DNA from: Volucella zonaria
Taxonomy: Eukaryota > Arthropoda > Insecta > Diptera > Syrphidae
DNA: 64,000 nt
NCBI GenBank assembly: GCA_963966105.1
Contig: OZ014533.1
Coordinates: 26,761,206-26,825,205, forward strand
Direction of reading: 5' to 3'
Shown: positions 21,670 to 32,710 of the stretch, piece by piece
Numbering within the stretch: the stretch's first letter is position 1
How the letters are laid out: each line of letters starts with the position of its first letter
Made by a program: the position numbers and the translations under genes
Notes under the pieces: generated by a model
The model's input: only the letters and a program-made list of their open reading frames with translations
What the model was told of the DNA's origin: nothing
Database searches by the model: none

Positions 21670-24012
21670 TTATTTTGTGCTGCCCGAAAGTGTTAATTTT
21701 GCTCCAGTTCCTACTTATGGGGATTGAATTGTGGTATTTCGCTTTTTTCTGATGAAAAAGACTAGTTCCGCTTTGAAAGGGTTGGTATTAAATCTGCAAC
21801 TGCTGGTCTACTTGTTAATTTTCTTAAAAACAAACTCCACGATCTCACTTAATGTGTCTAAGTATTTCCCCTGTATTTTGGTAACTACAACATTCTGATA
21901 TGTTATGGCACTAGTTCATGAAGTCAGTTTATCGATCAGCATTACCTACGAAAGTGGTGTTATGGATACGCTCCGTGGGGTTCCCCTAGCTACAGAAGTG
22001 TCTTATGCCAATGCATTGTTTGCCATTTTCATGAAGCGTTTAGTCTTATTGAAAGACAATCTTTTTTAAATCATTTTACACAATAAGGGTGTTCTTTAAC
22101 GTTTACCAAACCGCAGTGGTTTCTTTCAAAATTTGTTTATCTGAAGATATTAACCTCCCCCAAGTCTACGCACGTGTCCTATTGCAAAAAAAAAAAACAT
22201 GAAACAGCTCTAATCTCTTCCATGTGTTCCAACTTCTTTTCACATAAAGAAAACAAAGATTAAGTAAACCAGCAAATGGATAGCATGGCACTCCCACTAA
22301 AGTACCCAAACACAAAGCCCAATAAAACTCACCAAAGTTCTCCTGCAGCACATTCTGTTGAATTTAAGCGATATCTCGTCAAGTCATCATTGAACAGACT
22401 CTCCCAGTATCTGCCAGACTATCCCAGTTATCATCTATCGACACTCTATCTATGGATTCCAATATTGCTGCCAAATTACCTAATGGGTACCCATTACTGG
22501 GTGGGAGTGCTAAAATGTTAACGGATATGTCTTGCAGGATAAACTGCGGGGTGACTTTTATGCACGAGTATTCGAGCTCAGAAAATGAACATAACCATAA
22601 ATTATTCTCCCCTACTGTGAAAGTAGTTGGGAAGGCGCTTCGTCTTCGTCCTGCCTCCATTATTCTGACTTTGATGTCCTTTGTGTGAACCCGAGTACCT
22701 TGTATTCCAACTCGTATGTAGGTGGAGGAATGTTTCTTTTTTTTTTTCACATATCCTTCCTCAAGTTGGCACTGCACGAGTATTTTAGATTCATGACTGG
22801 AAGGAGGTGGTAAGCCAAAGCTGTGTGAACAATTTATGTGAAGTGCATTCAAACAATGAATTTTATTTAATGGGACGAAAGGATATTTATCCTGTCTGAA
22901 CGCAATTCAGGTGGTAATTTAATATGGTCCCCAAGGAACGTGAGTGCAAATTGTGTAGAAAAATATGCAAAAGTAGTCAAGTAGTAAACATATTCAATTA
23001 AAGTTCTGTCAGAATAACAAGAAGTAAATTGAAACAATAGAAAATTAAAATGCTGCCACCTTTAAGAGCGACAGTTACTGCAATATGACAAAATGACAAT
23101 ACAAGTATTATGAGCAATTTACGTAGAGTAGTGTTAAACATTTCCTGCTCCATTTATTTCTTAAGAAAATAACCAAATCTTTATATGAAAACTTAAGATA
23201 AACACGAACAAATCGCACTATCCTCCTTTTTCCATATGGTCCGCTTGAGCAAGATAGTGATAGCAGGCTCTAACAGTAAGTCCTTATCGGTTCTTTCCAT
23301 TATAAGGCACAATAATTTTCCAGACGTATAAAAATGATATTGCTAGACCAAGAGGAACCATGTCTATTTTGATCATGATCATCGGGATAAAGCATAATGA
23401 GATAACTCTGGTGCTAGAGAGATGAGCACACTACCACTTTATCAATCTTCATAGTATACTATATATGCATGGCATTATGTCTGGGGAAGTAACCGCTCAA
23501 CATGCTGACGTAAATTGATCGAGATCCCATTTCTTCGTTCAGTGCTAAGATCTCACGACCATAAAGGAGAGATGGACCAAACACCGAATTGATGCTCTGT
23601 AGCTCTAATACTGAATTCGACTTTCCTATCAATGTCCTCTTCGGTCCATGAGGACTTTTATGTGCTTGCGAAAACAGGATGTAAAAGTTGCGCTTTTCTA
23701 TGCTGCTTTCGTGTACTGGTTTCACCTGCCTAGAAGTCAGAATTATTTATTTCAGTTTCGTCGCGAAGATTTCGGTGTGAGGAATTAAAATTTAAATTTT
23801 CATCAACGTCTAGTCAAAAGTGAATCAGCAAGCAAACGCATACTGCCACACATGTCAAGCCTCTCAGGAAACGAAGCTTTTACAGGAACTATGCTATTCC
23901 CTTTCCCTCGTGGATCATAAAATGAAGTCCAAGGGCAATACACCTACAGGATTAAACTTACACTTAAGCGAACCAAAACCTCATTATGTCAATGAGAGCT
24001 AGCGAGTAGACG
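21670..24012. other. Mostly unrecognised sequence
   Basis: No clear family match. A 157-codon minus frame (22852-22379) and its plus-strand shadow are not recognisable. A minus frame at 23725-23459 contains FGPSLLYGREILALNEEM, which weakly resembles the LLYGSExWxL block in the C-terminal part of RTE-type LINEs; I give that about 0.3. Confidence 0.35.
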
Positions 24013-24014
24013 TA

Positions 24015-25282
24015 CGAGAATTGGCTGAGAAGTTTCCGCAACGTAAAGATAGCGGCACTCATCAATAAAAGCTAGTGAATGCTAGTTGTGCATCTTTTGA
24101 CAGTTACTTATCGAAGTTTCAGTCATTTTGAACGCGCAGTTTTTAATTGACAGTCGTTTGAGTGAGTCGAAAAAATTGGCTATCGAGCTGTTATTAAATT
24201 CTTGTTTTTGAAAGGCAATACGCCTACGCAAATCAAAAATGAGTTGGACTCTGTGTATCGGGACTCTGCTCCATCATTTACCACAGTGAAATTTTAGGCA
24301 GCTGAATTGAAGCGTGGCCGTAAGAGCTTGGGAGATGATGAACGTTCGGGACGTCCAAAAACTGCAACCATTGACGATAACATTGCTAAAGTTCACTAAA
24401 TGGTGTTAGACGACAGCCGAATTAAAGTGAGAGAGATAGTAGAGGTTATGAAAATGTCCAAAGAACGTGTTTGTTACATATTAAATCAAGATTTAGGTAT
24501 GAGAGAGCTGTCCGCGAGTTGGGTGCCGCATTTGCTTACGTTAGACCTAAAACGTGTTCAAATGAACATTTCCAACGCTTTGTTGGGGCAGTTTAGGCGC
24601 AATAAATCCGAGTTTTGGCACCGATTAATTATTGTAGATGAAACTTGGATACACCATTATATGCCCGAAATAAAAATTCAATCAAAACAGTGGACTGCAA
24701 AGGGCGAGCAGGCTTCAAAAAAAGCAAAAACTGTTTTTTCGGCTGGGAAAGTGATGGCGACTGCTTTTTGGGATAGTAAAGGAGTTATCTTAATCGATTA
24801 TCTTCAAAAAGGAAAAACCATAACAGGAGCATACTACGCATCATTACTTGCCAAGCTGAAGGCAGAAATTGTGAAAGAACGGCCACATTTGCAGAAAAAG
24901 AAAATCCTGTTTCACCAAGACAACGCGCCGTCGCCGTCTCACACCTCAGCGGTTGCCATGGCGAAAATCCATGAATTACGGTTTGAACTACTTGACCATC
25001 CGCCTTATTCACCAGATCACCAGATCGAGCCCCAAGCGACTTGTTTTTATTCCATCATCTAAAAACTGCCCTCGGAGGACAGAGATTTTCGTCAAATGAG
25101 GGGGCAATCTCCTTCGTGCACAATTATTTTGCAGAGAAAAACGCCAAGTACTATTTGGACGGGTTAGAGAGATGGGAGCATCGCTGGGAGAAGTGTGTAG
25201 AGTTCTAAGGAGGTTATGCAGAAAAATAAAAAAAAAATGTCTGGTATCATTGTTCATTCGGAAATTTTTCAGCCAACCCTCG
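24015..25282 (+). mobile_element. Mariner element, family M, copy 2, complete ends
   Basis: The left TIR CGAGAATTGGCTGAGAAGTT starts at 24015 after TA. The right TIR on the minus strand from 25282 is CGAGGGTTGGCTGAAAAATT, followed on the plus strand by TA at 25283-25284. The length of 1268 bp is that of a full mariner. It is the best reference in this window for the ends of this family. Confidence 0.9.
24170..25215 (+). pseudogene. Mariner transposase, family M copy 2, with stops
   Basis: The start codon is lost (TCG where ATG is expected before KKIGYRAVIKFLFLKGNTPT). Two in-frame stops follow: TAG in the position of Trp in VKFWAAE (about 24295) and TAA in the position of Gln in VHQMV (about 24398). 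The frame is then open from 24400 through VDETWIHHYMPE (first Asp) and LFHQDNAPSPSHTS (second Asp; one extra Pro-Ser codon pair). Near 25015 a tandem duplication of CACCAGAT shifts the frame just at the third Asp (YSPD|LAPSD). The remaining C terminus (LKTALGGQRFSSNEG, YYLDGLERWEHRWEKCVEF) follows in another frame. Confidence 0.85.
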
Positions 25283-25284
25283 TA

Positions 25285-26310
25285 CTTTCAGTCTGGTGAT
25301 TTCTGTAGCAAGTTTAGTTTTAAAAAGTGTGTAATAGTGATTAAAAGTGACCTGATTTCATATCAAAGTCCTATAGTTTTTAGATCTGTTCAAGCAAAAA
25401 CACATAAAGGAAGTGAAACTTCTTACCCACTTGCATACTACTTTCCCGTTTGTGCCCAATGAGTGCAAAGAAAAAAACCGTCTCCGAACAAAAACAAAAG
25501 CAAATGTTCGACTCACTGCGCTGCTTGTCTTCCTCGTCAACAAATATTATGGATGGCAACTCCGAAATGTGGAAAAAAATGGAAGATTCCCTTCAAAAAC
25601 ACAGTGAGTCAATAATTTCACTTCTATCTTGCAAATTATCCGAGAGCGAAACGAAGATTTCCACCAAATTTGAAGCAGAGATGGGAGAAATAAAAAAAAA
25701 CCATTGCCGACCTAAACGCAAGAGTTGCTCTTGTTGAAACCACAAATGTAAACATAAGTGCTGAAAACACAGCGCTTAAGAGTGAAATAAGTTCTCTTAG
25801 ATCTTCATTGTCGGACGTTAAATCCGAGCTCGTGAAAACTTAACCGACAGGAAATAAATAGCCTTAACGAAATATAAGAGGCAAATGAGAACAAAAGTGT
25901 TACGTGCGATGCTGTTATCAATGGTATACCACTTGCACCAGACGAGAACCTGAGAGCCATACCCAATCACCTTTACCTGGCCTTGGAAACACAACCACCG
26001 CCGATAACTAACATTTTTCGCACACGCCCGACGAACAATTCCAAAAACTCTGCGATCAGCTGCCAGCTTTCGATAGAAATACGCTTCTGCTATTAATTGC
26101 TGTTTTCCGTAAACAACATAAAAGACAACTTTGCTTGCAAAAATTAGAAATGATTTCTGATGTACTTATTTTCATACGGGAGAGCTTGACGAAAAAAAGC
26201 AACTCACTGCTGCCGGCTGCGCTAAGCTGTAATAATAAAATAAAGACACCAAATTCAGAAATTGTCAGAACGTTTGCAATTGACGTTGAGATATCTGGCA
26301 TCTGGTTGGT
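25285..26310 (+). pseudogene. LINE ORF1 (coiled-coil RNA-binding protein), CR1/Jockey type
   Basis: Starts at ATG 25459 (MSAKKKTVSEQKQKQMFDSL). The first 80 residues are Lys/Gln/Ser-rich, then MWKKMEDSLQKHSESIISLL. After a +/-1 slip in an A9 run near 25695 come heptad-rich segments DLNARVALVETTNVNISAEN and TALKSEISSLRSSLSDVKSE, a coiled coil. Downstream, VTCDAVINGIPLAPDENLRA and PPITNIFRTRPTNNS resemble the RRM-like part of LINE ORF1 proteins, with FIRESLTKKSNSLLPAAL as the end of that domain. ORF2 does not follow directly; Harbinger and piggyBac fragments intervene. Confidence 0.65.
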
Positions 26311-26359
26311 CTAACTTCGATATAATATACATATTTGATCATACTAAATAAGTTCCAAT

Positions 26360-26790
26360 TCTAAGAGAAACTCAATCATCGCTTCAATTGCCCTTTCAAA
26401 TTCAACAGTCAACAATATCAAAAATACTAAAAGCAAATATTGCGGCAATTTATTTTGCCCTGAACGAAGAGTTCTTAAAATTTCCTCAATGTGAAAACGA
26501 TTGGGGTACTATTGCGACCGATTTCTATGAAATGTGGAGATATCCACATTGCATTGGGGCTATAGACGGTGAGATTTTAAACAGTGATTTGTTGTAGGAT
26601 AGACTTGTAAAATTTGTTGATTGCAGGAAAGCACTGCAGGATAAGACCCATGAATAAAGCTGGATTAACATATTTCAACTACAAGGGAAATCATTCCTTC
26701 ATTTTAATGGCAATGGCTGACGCCAATTACCGCTTCTTGTATGTAGATGTTGGAATTAATGGACGTATTGGTGATGCAGGAGTGTGACTT
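26360..26790 (+). pseudogene. PIF/Harbinger transposase fragment
   Basis: The frame 26388-26597 reads PFQIQQSTISKILKANIAAI, NEEFLKFPQCENDWGTIATD, FYEMWRYPHCIGAIDGE. This is the HTH-like region and first catalytic Asp (GAIDG) of Harbinger transposases. After a small disruption it resumes as AGLTYFNYKGNHSFILMAMA, then DANYRFLYVDVGINGRIGDA, ending at about 26785 (second catalytic region). The Glu-containing C-terminal third is absent. The sequence differs from the Harbinger at 51.4-54.1 kb, so it is a separate family. Confidence 0.8.
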
Positions 26791-26804
26791 CGTTCGGACC
26801 TAAC

Positions 26805-27582
26805 TTAAGAAAGTATAACCACGATATTTGTTGGAATAACCTTTGCAATGACTGAATTTTTACTATAGTATATTTGAAAACGATGTGTATAGCCATTACC
26901 AGAACATAATTTGAAAACCTTAAAACCATATTTGTGTCTTTTTTGTTTCATATATTGCTTGAAGTTGAGCCGTCCACGAAAAAGTATTATGGATTCATCA
27001 TTGCAAGCATTTCTTGGGACATCATAAAATTTCTTAAAATTTTCACTTAGGGTGTCAACAATTATTTTTAATTTATTGAGGCGTTCACTTCTGATTTCAT
27101 TGTTGTTAGTAAAATGAACCATTCTTAGGAGTAATTCGAAACGATTTCGAGACATTGTATTGCTGGGAAATTTCGCTGCAAATAAGGTGTCTCTCGACCA
27201 ATATAAGTTAATTACGGGCAATTCAATTATTCAATTATTCCCATCCAAATAATTAAACCAAACAATTTTTTAATTTCATCTTTTGAAGTTGGAACTCAAT
27301 AGCTTAATAGTATCTTTTTCACTATCTGAACTATACATAATTCTACGAGTATTGCGAACACGTCGTACAGCAATTTCGCTTAACACAGAACCTGTTATTT
27401 CTTCCAAAGGTAGAAATTCGGCAGAAACGCTGTCAGAAGAATCAAGCCAAATACTCATATTTTCATTCTCATTCTCTATTTTTATAAGAGCAGTAGGAAT
27501 TAGAAAATATGTCACTGAACGTATGAAATATAGTATTCTGGAAAAAAACAGACCAAAAAATATTTACAGTTTTTACTTATAA
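26805..27582 (-). pseudogene. piggyBac-type transposase, N-terminal and central part
   Basis: The frame 27515-27276 gives an acidic N-terminal part (SIWLDSSDSVSAEFLPLEEI). The frame 27221-26805 reads INLYWSRDTLFAAKFPSNTM, SRNRFELLLRMVHFTNNNEI, RLNKLKIIVDTLSENFKKFY, NACNDESIILFRGRLNFKQY, KRHKYGFKVFKLCSGNGYTH. The DESIxxFRGRxxFxQYxxxKxHKYGxKxxKL block with the first catalytic Asp is diagnostic of PGBD-type transposases. The C-terminal half, with the other catalytic residues and the Cys-rich domain, is missing at 26805, next to the Harbinger fragment. The DNA between the two blocks is slightly out of frame. Confidence 0.82.
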
Positions 27583-27639
27583 AGCGTATTTCTCATATAT
27601 CCTTTCTAAATTATGATAACAATTAATATAATGCAAAAT

Positions 27640-28995
27640 TGAGTCTAGAAAGTTTATTTTTATGTGCTTCTACAGGCTACATGAAAAAAGTAAAAATGTT
27701 TTTGTTGAAGAATTGACTACTCTGTTGTCTGACGAAAAGTCAAAGAATCTATTTATCTTTGGTGATATAAATTTAGATATTTTATCTGATTCTGCTATTG
27801 TTTTAAATTATTTATCTGTCTTAGCGGCAAATGGTTTGGAATCGTGTTTTAGTGAACCTACTAGATTAACTCCTTCAACACAAACCTGCATTGATCATAT
27901 TTTTGGTAGACTTGATCTAAGCTCTAAACTCACTATCACCAGCTCCATTTCAGATTTTAAGATCACCGATCATTGTATGGTTGGTTTAGTTTTTCTATGC
28001 GCCAATATGAAACAAATTGATAAGTCTATATGGCTTGTGAAAGTTAAAGACTTGAACTACGAGAGTCTTAACCATCTTCTACTACACGAAAGTTGGACCG
28101 ATCTGTACCTTGAAAGTAATCTCTCTAATGCTTTTAACATCTTTGCTAATATCTTAAAAGCTCATGCTGATGGAAACATTATACTATGGACTAGTACAAT
28201 CAAAGTTGCAGTACGGCTTAATCTGTTGGGGAGGAACTCATGAAAATAAGGTCCATACGTTACTCATTGTGCAAAAACATATAGTTACAATAATCTGGAG
28301 AAAGAATCGCCGAGAAAGTAGTTATTTGCTTTTTGTAAACTCTAAAATGCTACCACTCAAGCATCTTTACTTTTACAAAGTGTTAAGGATTTTTTTCGTT
28401 AGGAGTGGTTACTCCATTGACAGACATCCAACCCATCTGTCACTGCGTAGTAGCAATAACCATCTTGCTTTCATTCCATCTTTCAACACACATCACTTTT
28501 TGAACTTTTACTCCTCTGTTGCTCCAAGATTATATAATATATTGCCGCTTGAAATTAGGCAAAGCAAAAATCTTGTCGTTCGAACTAGGAAAGTTAAGGA
28601 ATGGCTATTTCACTTCGACCTACGAGTACATGAAATAAATCATTTAATTAGTCGCATGGTCTAATTTTGTTGAATGATTAAACGAAATTTAATCGATGAA
28701 TCTTAACATTTGTTTTATTCCTCTCTTCACACCAATTTATTATGTTTTGTACTTTTTAATTATAGTCTTATAATTGATGCATTCGACACTAGTTTTAGTT
28801 AACTACAGAATTTATCTTTTCATTTTTCAATTGATAAATTATTTACTTTTTAATCTCTCTTTATTTGTATTCTATTAAGTAACTGCTTGTTTCTTTTATC
28901 ACTTATGAATTTGTTTTGATTAAGATCTTGTATCTAATTTTTGTCAATTGTAAAGTGAATAAATATATAAATGATTAAAATAAATGAAAAAAAAA
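27640..28995 (+). pseudogene. Jockey-like LINE with central deletion and 3' tail
   Basis: The frame 27662-28243 carries the endonuclease C-terminal half: SKNLFIFGDINLDILSDSAI (GDxNxD block), TCIDHIFGR and FKITDHCMVGLVF (SDH-type block). At about 28150 it jumps to the C-terminal part of ORF2 in another frame: LYYGLVQSKLQYGLICWGGT, LPLKHLYFYKVLRIFF, FYSSVAPRLYNILPLEIRQS, ending near 28664. The whole RT is deleted between these blocks. An AT-rich 3' region follows and ends in an A-rich tail at about 28980-28997, compatible with LINE retrotransposition. Confidence 0.75.
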
Positions 28996-29100
28996 ATGAA
29001 TATCAAATAGTATAAAATTAACTCTTCCACTAACTTACTTTTATCTTCTTTTGGTAATTCAAATATTACAAAAAGCTTTATTAAATGCAAACTTCAAAGC

Positions 29101-29326
29101 GAACAGCTAAAGACTGAAAATTACTCTGATCACTAATTACCACGCCACGTGTACCGTTATCAGTACACGACTCAAAAATTCCTGTAAACATCATTTCGTC
29201 ACATAAAACAATGTTACCAGAAATTACATTTTAGATGAAAACATTTTAAATTCAAAATTTCAGCTTGGCGTACAAATGCAGTTTAGCGTGTACCGAAAAC
29301 GGTACACATGGCAGTTAACGTGTTAA
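29101..29326. mobile_element. piggyBac-like terminus or MITE with TTAA and palindromes
   Basis: TTAA at 29323-29326 is followed, inward on the minus strand, by CACGTTAACTGCCATG and then the perfect palindrome GTGTACCG-tttt-CGGTACAC (29288-29307). A second, nearly identical palindrome GTGTACCG-ttat-CAGTACAC lies at 29149-29168. TTAA target sites and C-rich ends of this type are characteristic of piggyBac elements. The opposite end is not identified. It may be the 5' end of the piggyBac whose transposase lies at 27.5-26.8 kb, with the LINE at 27.6-29.0 kb inserted between. Confidence 0.5.
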
Positions 29327-29559
29327 AGGTACTATTTTTCTTCGAGTTAATTTTTTCTTTTTTGTTTTTTTCTCAGTTTATTATTATTTTGAAATCGGAT
29401 TTATTATTTTTGTTTTAAATGTTTGAAAATGGTAATGGTGATAACTCGCTTGGTGCAATGCGTGAAGATTCGCTACTATCGATGATAAGGTGCTCGGAAA
29501 TCAAAGAGAAGGCTTGTGAGTATGCCACACAAATGCCCAAAGTCTATTGACGAAAATTG

Positions 29560-31760
29560 AAAAGTTTAGACATCTGTTTGATGGTTCCAAAGTTGATGTA
29601 ATCTGTGTTTCAGAATCAATCCTGCAGCAAATTGGAACACACTATATAAGCTAAATGACTATCAGATTTTTCCTGCAAACAGGAGTTATACCGCTCTTTG
29701 AGGCATTGCCGTGTACGTCAGACAAAGGACTGCTTATGTGTTACGGTGCGGTCACCACCCAGTTGTCCTATGGAATACATATTTGTTGACCTGTCTGTTA
29801 CCACTTATATCCGTATTAGAGGACATCGCTATAAGTTCAACAAATGTTGTGTTATGCGGTGATTTAAACAGCAACCTTATAGTTGAAAAGCATCTGACTG
29901 ATAGCATGAGGACTTTCAACTTACGAGTACTTTCCGGTAAAATCCACTTCCCCCACACACTTTGGTCCAAGTTTTAACACACTGATAGATGTTTTCTTTG
30001 TAAGCGATATGAACAGAGTTCTTTTTTACAACCAGATTTCTGCACCGGCGTTCTCCAAGCACGATCTTATATATTTAACATTCGATTTTAGTATACTATA
30101 TCTACAACAACTACCATATTCCAGTTTCGCGATTTTCAAAATATCGATCAATCTGGCCTCTAAAACAGTATACGTACAATCGATTGGAACCAAATGTATT
30201 ACATGATCTCTCCCGATACTTAAGCTGAATTCTTACATTCTAATCTAGATTTCCTCTTTGATAGATTTGTAGCGTTTAAAACTAAAACCATTACTAGACC
30301 TTGGTTTACCCATGAAATCTAGTTGTTGATAGCTCTGAGGAATGAGGCGTATAAAACATGGAAAAGATTTCGTCTGGAAGAGCACCACAGACGTTTTTGC
30401 AGCCGTTGTTAGTAAAATAAGATCGGAGAAAGCTATTGTATTTGGCGAACGATTCGATCTCTCCTTAAATAGCCATCACTTATGGAACAATCTGAGTAAC
30501 ATTGGAGTTGGAAAATCAAAACCCGTTTCTGTGTAGAATATCGATGTAAATGAGCTAAATTAAAAATTCGTCTCATCCATGTTACAATCGGACGGACAGG
30601 TCTGTACATTTACCAGTGATAGTGAAGCCAGAAGTTCAGATAGTTCTACTGTGCAATCACTTGAATTTTCTCGTATTGACAATAATGATGTGGTCGAGAG
30701 TTTTTTATCTGTCAAATCTAACGCTACAGCCATCGATGGCATAAACCCTGTGTTCATTAGGGCAATTCTACCTTTAATTTTGTCTTACACTACACACTTG
30801 TTCAACACTATTTTGACCACTGGGGAATTCGCTAAGATCTGTTATTCCTTTACCCAAAGGCTCTTTTGGTGGCGATTTTAGACCGATTTCTATTCTGCCA
30901 TTCCTTTCTAAAGTCATCGAAAGAATAGTGCACAAGCAAATATATACACATTGAAACAGGTTTAATTTACTTGCTTCAAATCAGACCGGGCTTAGACCAA
31001 ATCATAGTTGCATAACAGCTCTTATAAATAAGGCAATCCATTGATCAGAACATGCTAACTTTTCTTATTCTGCTTGATTTCTCCAAGGCCTTCACAAAGT
31101 TCCATTAAGAAAATTATTAAATTTATATCACCTTTCATCATCAGCAGTCAAGTTGTTATCTTCCTACCTAAGTGATCGAATGCAGTCCGTGTTTATTAAC
31201 AGTAAAATGTCGGACTTGCTGTTGTGACTAAAGGGCGTACCACTTGGCTCTATCCTGGGTCCATTGTTGTTCTCTCTTTACATAAATGATCTTACAACCA
31301 TAATTGTTTACTCAAAGGGTCAAGGACATCTCTTGTCACTGCGGAGGAAACTGAATGTGACTTTTAACAACATGGTTCGATACATATTCGTTTTGAGACG
31401 ATTTGATCACACTTCAAGTTTCTTAAGGCGTATTTTTGGCATGTCGTTTAATAATTTCTTAAAATATAGAACTTTGGTCTTGTTAGGTCGGATAATTCAA
31501 TAGCAACAGCCTTCTTATTTATATGAACGATTGATTTTCACTTCTTCCAATCGCACAAACATGATTAGTAACTAACGCTTCACCTGCCTTTCATCTGAAC
31601 GTCAGTTTTTCATAAATGCTATTCGTTTATGGAACTTGTTGCCCAGGAACTTGCGCGGAATAAACAACATTTACGCTTTTCAAAAGGGTTTGTCGCTTTA
31701 CTTTTGCAACCTATAAAACAGTACTTTTCTTTTCAAATAGAATAATGTAACATACTAAAG
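29560..31760 (+). pseudogene. Jockey-like LINE ORF2, degenerate
   Basis: Ordered blocks across about 2 kb: LLPLISVLEDIAISSTNVVL plus CGDLNSNLIVEKHLTDSM (endonuclease, 29790-29910); MNRVLFYNQISAPAFSKHDL (30009 on, near the SDH block); VVESFLSVKSNATAIDGINP followed by LFNTILTTGEFAKI (30690-30835, RT start); TFLILLDFSKAFTKFH (motif A, about 31050). The PxGSxLGPLLFSLYINDL equivalent near 31240-31290 reads LGSILGPLLFSLYINDLTT. Then HTSSFLRRIFGMSFNNFLKY and AIRLWNLLPRNLRGINNIYA (31380-31680, C-terminal end). YADD is deleted between 31300 and 31340. Many stops. Confidence 0.75.
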
Positions 31761-31764
31761 ATTT

Positions 31765-32210
31765 ATAGTACCTATGATAAAAATTACAACTTAAATGTCT
31801 GAAGGTAAAATTATAATTGCAAGTTAAGGATTAAACTTAAATCAAATTATGAATTTTATCAAGCTTAAATGTAAAATTTCTTTTCTGCCTATCTCTCAAT
31901 AAGAACAGATTTGAACCTTACACTACTTAAAAGATACTGTATCTTATTGCGTAAAGATATTATATGAATAAAAATATTAAATACTAAGAAAATACTAAAA
32001 TACTAAAACGTATCATCTGTACAACAACATTGGGTTCTGATTCTTTGGCAAACATCTAAGCTGACGGCTTACCGGCCGAAGTATTCATTGCTGCTGCTTT
32101 ATTGAAAGCATATACATTTCTCAGATCTGATCAGAAGAGTGTATGCCTAATGAATGAATGAAATTTTAGCATCGTTTCCCCGATACACGAGCCAATTATA
32201 GAAGTATGAG
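31765..32210. other. No recognisable features
   Basis: AT-rich DNA between a Jockey-like LINE end and an RTE fragment. No coding or structural signal was noticed. Confidence 0.4.
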
Positions 32211-32219
32211 TTTCGTCGA

Positions 32220-32710
32220 CATCTGCCATATTGTGGTAACTTCTGAAACCCTTCAGGTGTTACCGGCGCATGCGATATTATTCAAACCGAAGCTGCCAAA
32301 ATGGGTTTAACGATAAAGTACGGAACACACATCATAGAGGAATTGGACAGAACGTCATAGTCGATAGTTGTAGTAAAGGACTTTATCTACCTTAGCTCTC
32401 CTACCAATTCGCCAGCAACACCTCAGTGAGTTCTAAAAAAACTGATCAGACTCTATATAAGACGCCGTCGTCATCTGATAAGGTTTTGAAATGTAGAGCG
32501 AATTGGCATCAATGCTCCGGCCTGCAGATTCTTCGAATCTTACCCGGAGGGACGAGTAGAGGAAGACCTCATCTTAGGTGGCACACCCAAGTAGAACGGA
32601 CCTAGACCGACTTGGAATGCCCAAACTGGAGGCAGTTAGCTATGGATCGGGCTAACTGGAGAGGCTTGTAGATTGAGACCCAGGTTCACATTGAACTGTA
32701 ACACCACCTC
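32220..32710 (+). pseudogene. RTE-clade LINE RT C-terminal fragment
   Basis: The plus strand near 32290 reads EAAKMGLTIKYGTHII, then SIVVVKDFIYLSSPTNS, resembling the AAKMGLxINxxKT and VxxFxYLGSxxN blocks after YADD. Further on, RIGINAPACRF and PEGRVEEDLILGGTPK are followed in a shifted frame by LECPNWRQLAMDRANWRGL, the C-terminal tail typical of RTE elements. Frames are broken repeatedly and no upstream RT core is present. Confidence 0.6.

Noticed and set aside
22379..22852. A 157-codon minus-strand gene
   Set aside because: No recognisable motif, includes a poly-Lys run from a T-tract, and overlaps other frames of similar length; not distinguishable from chance.
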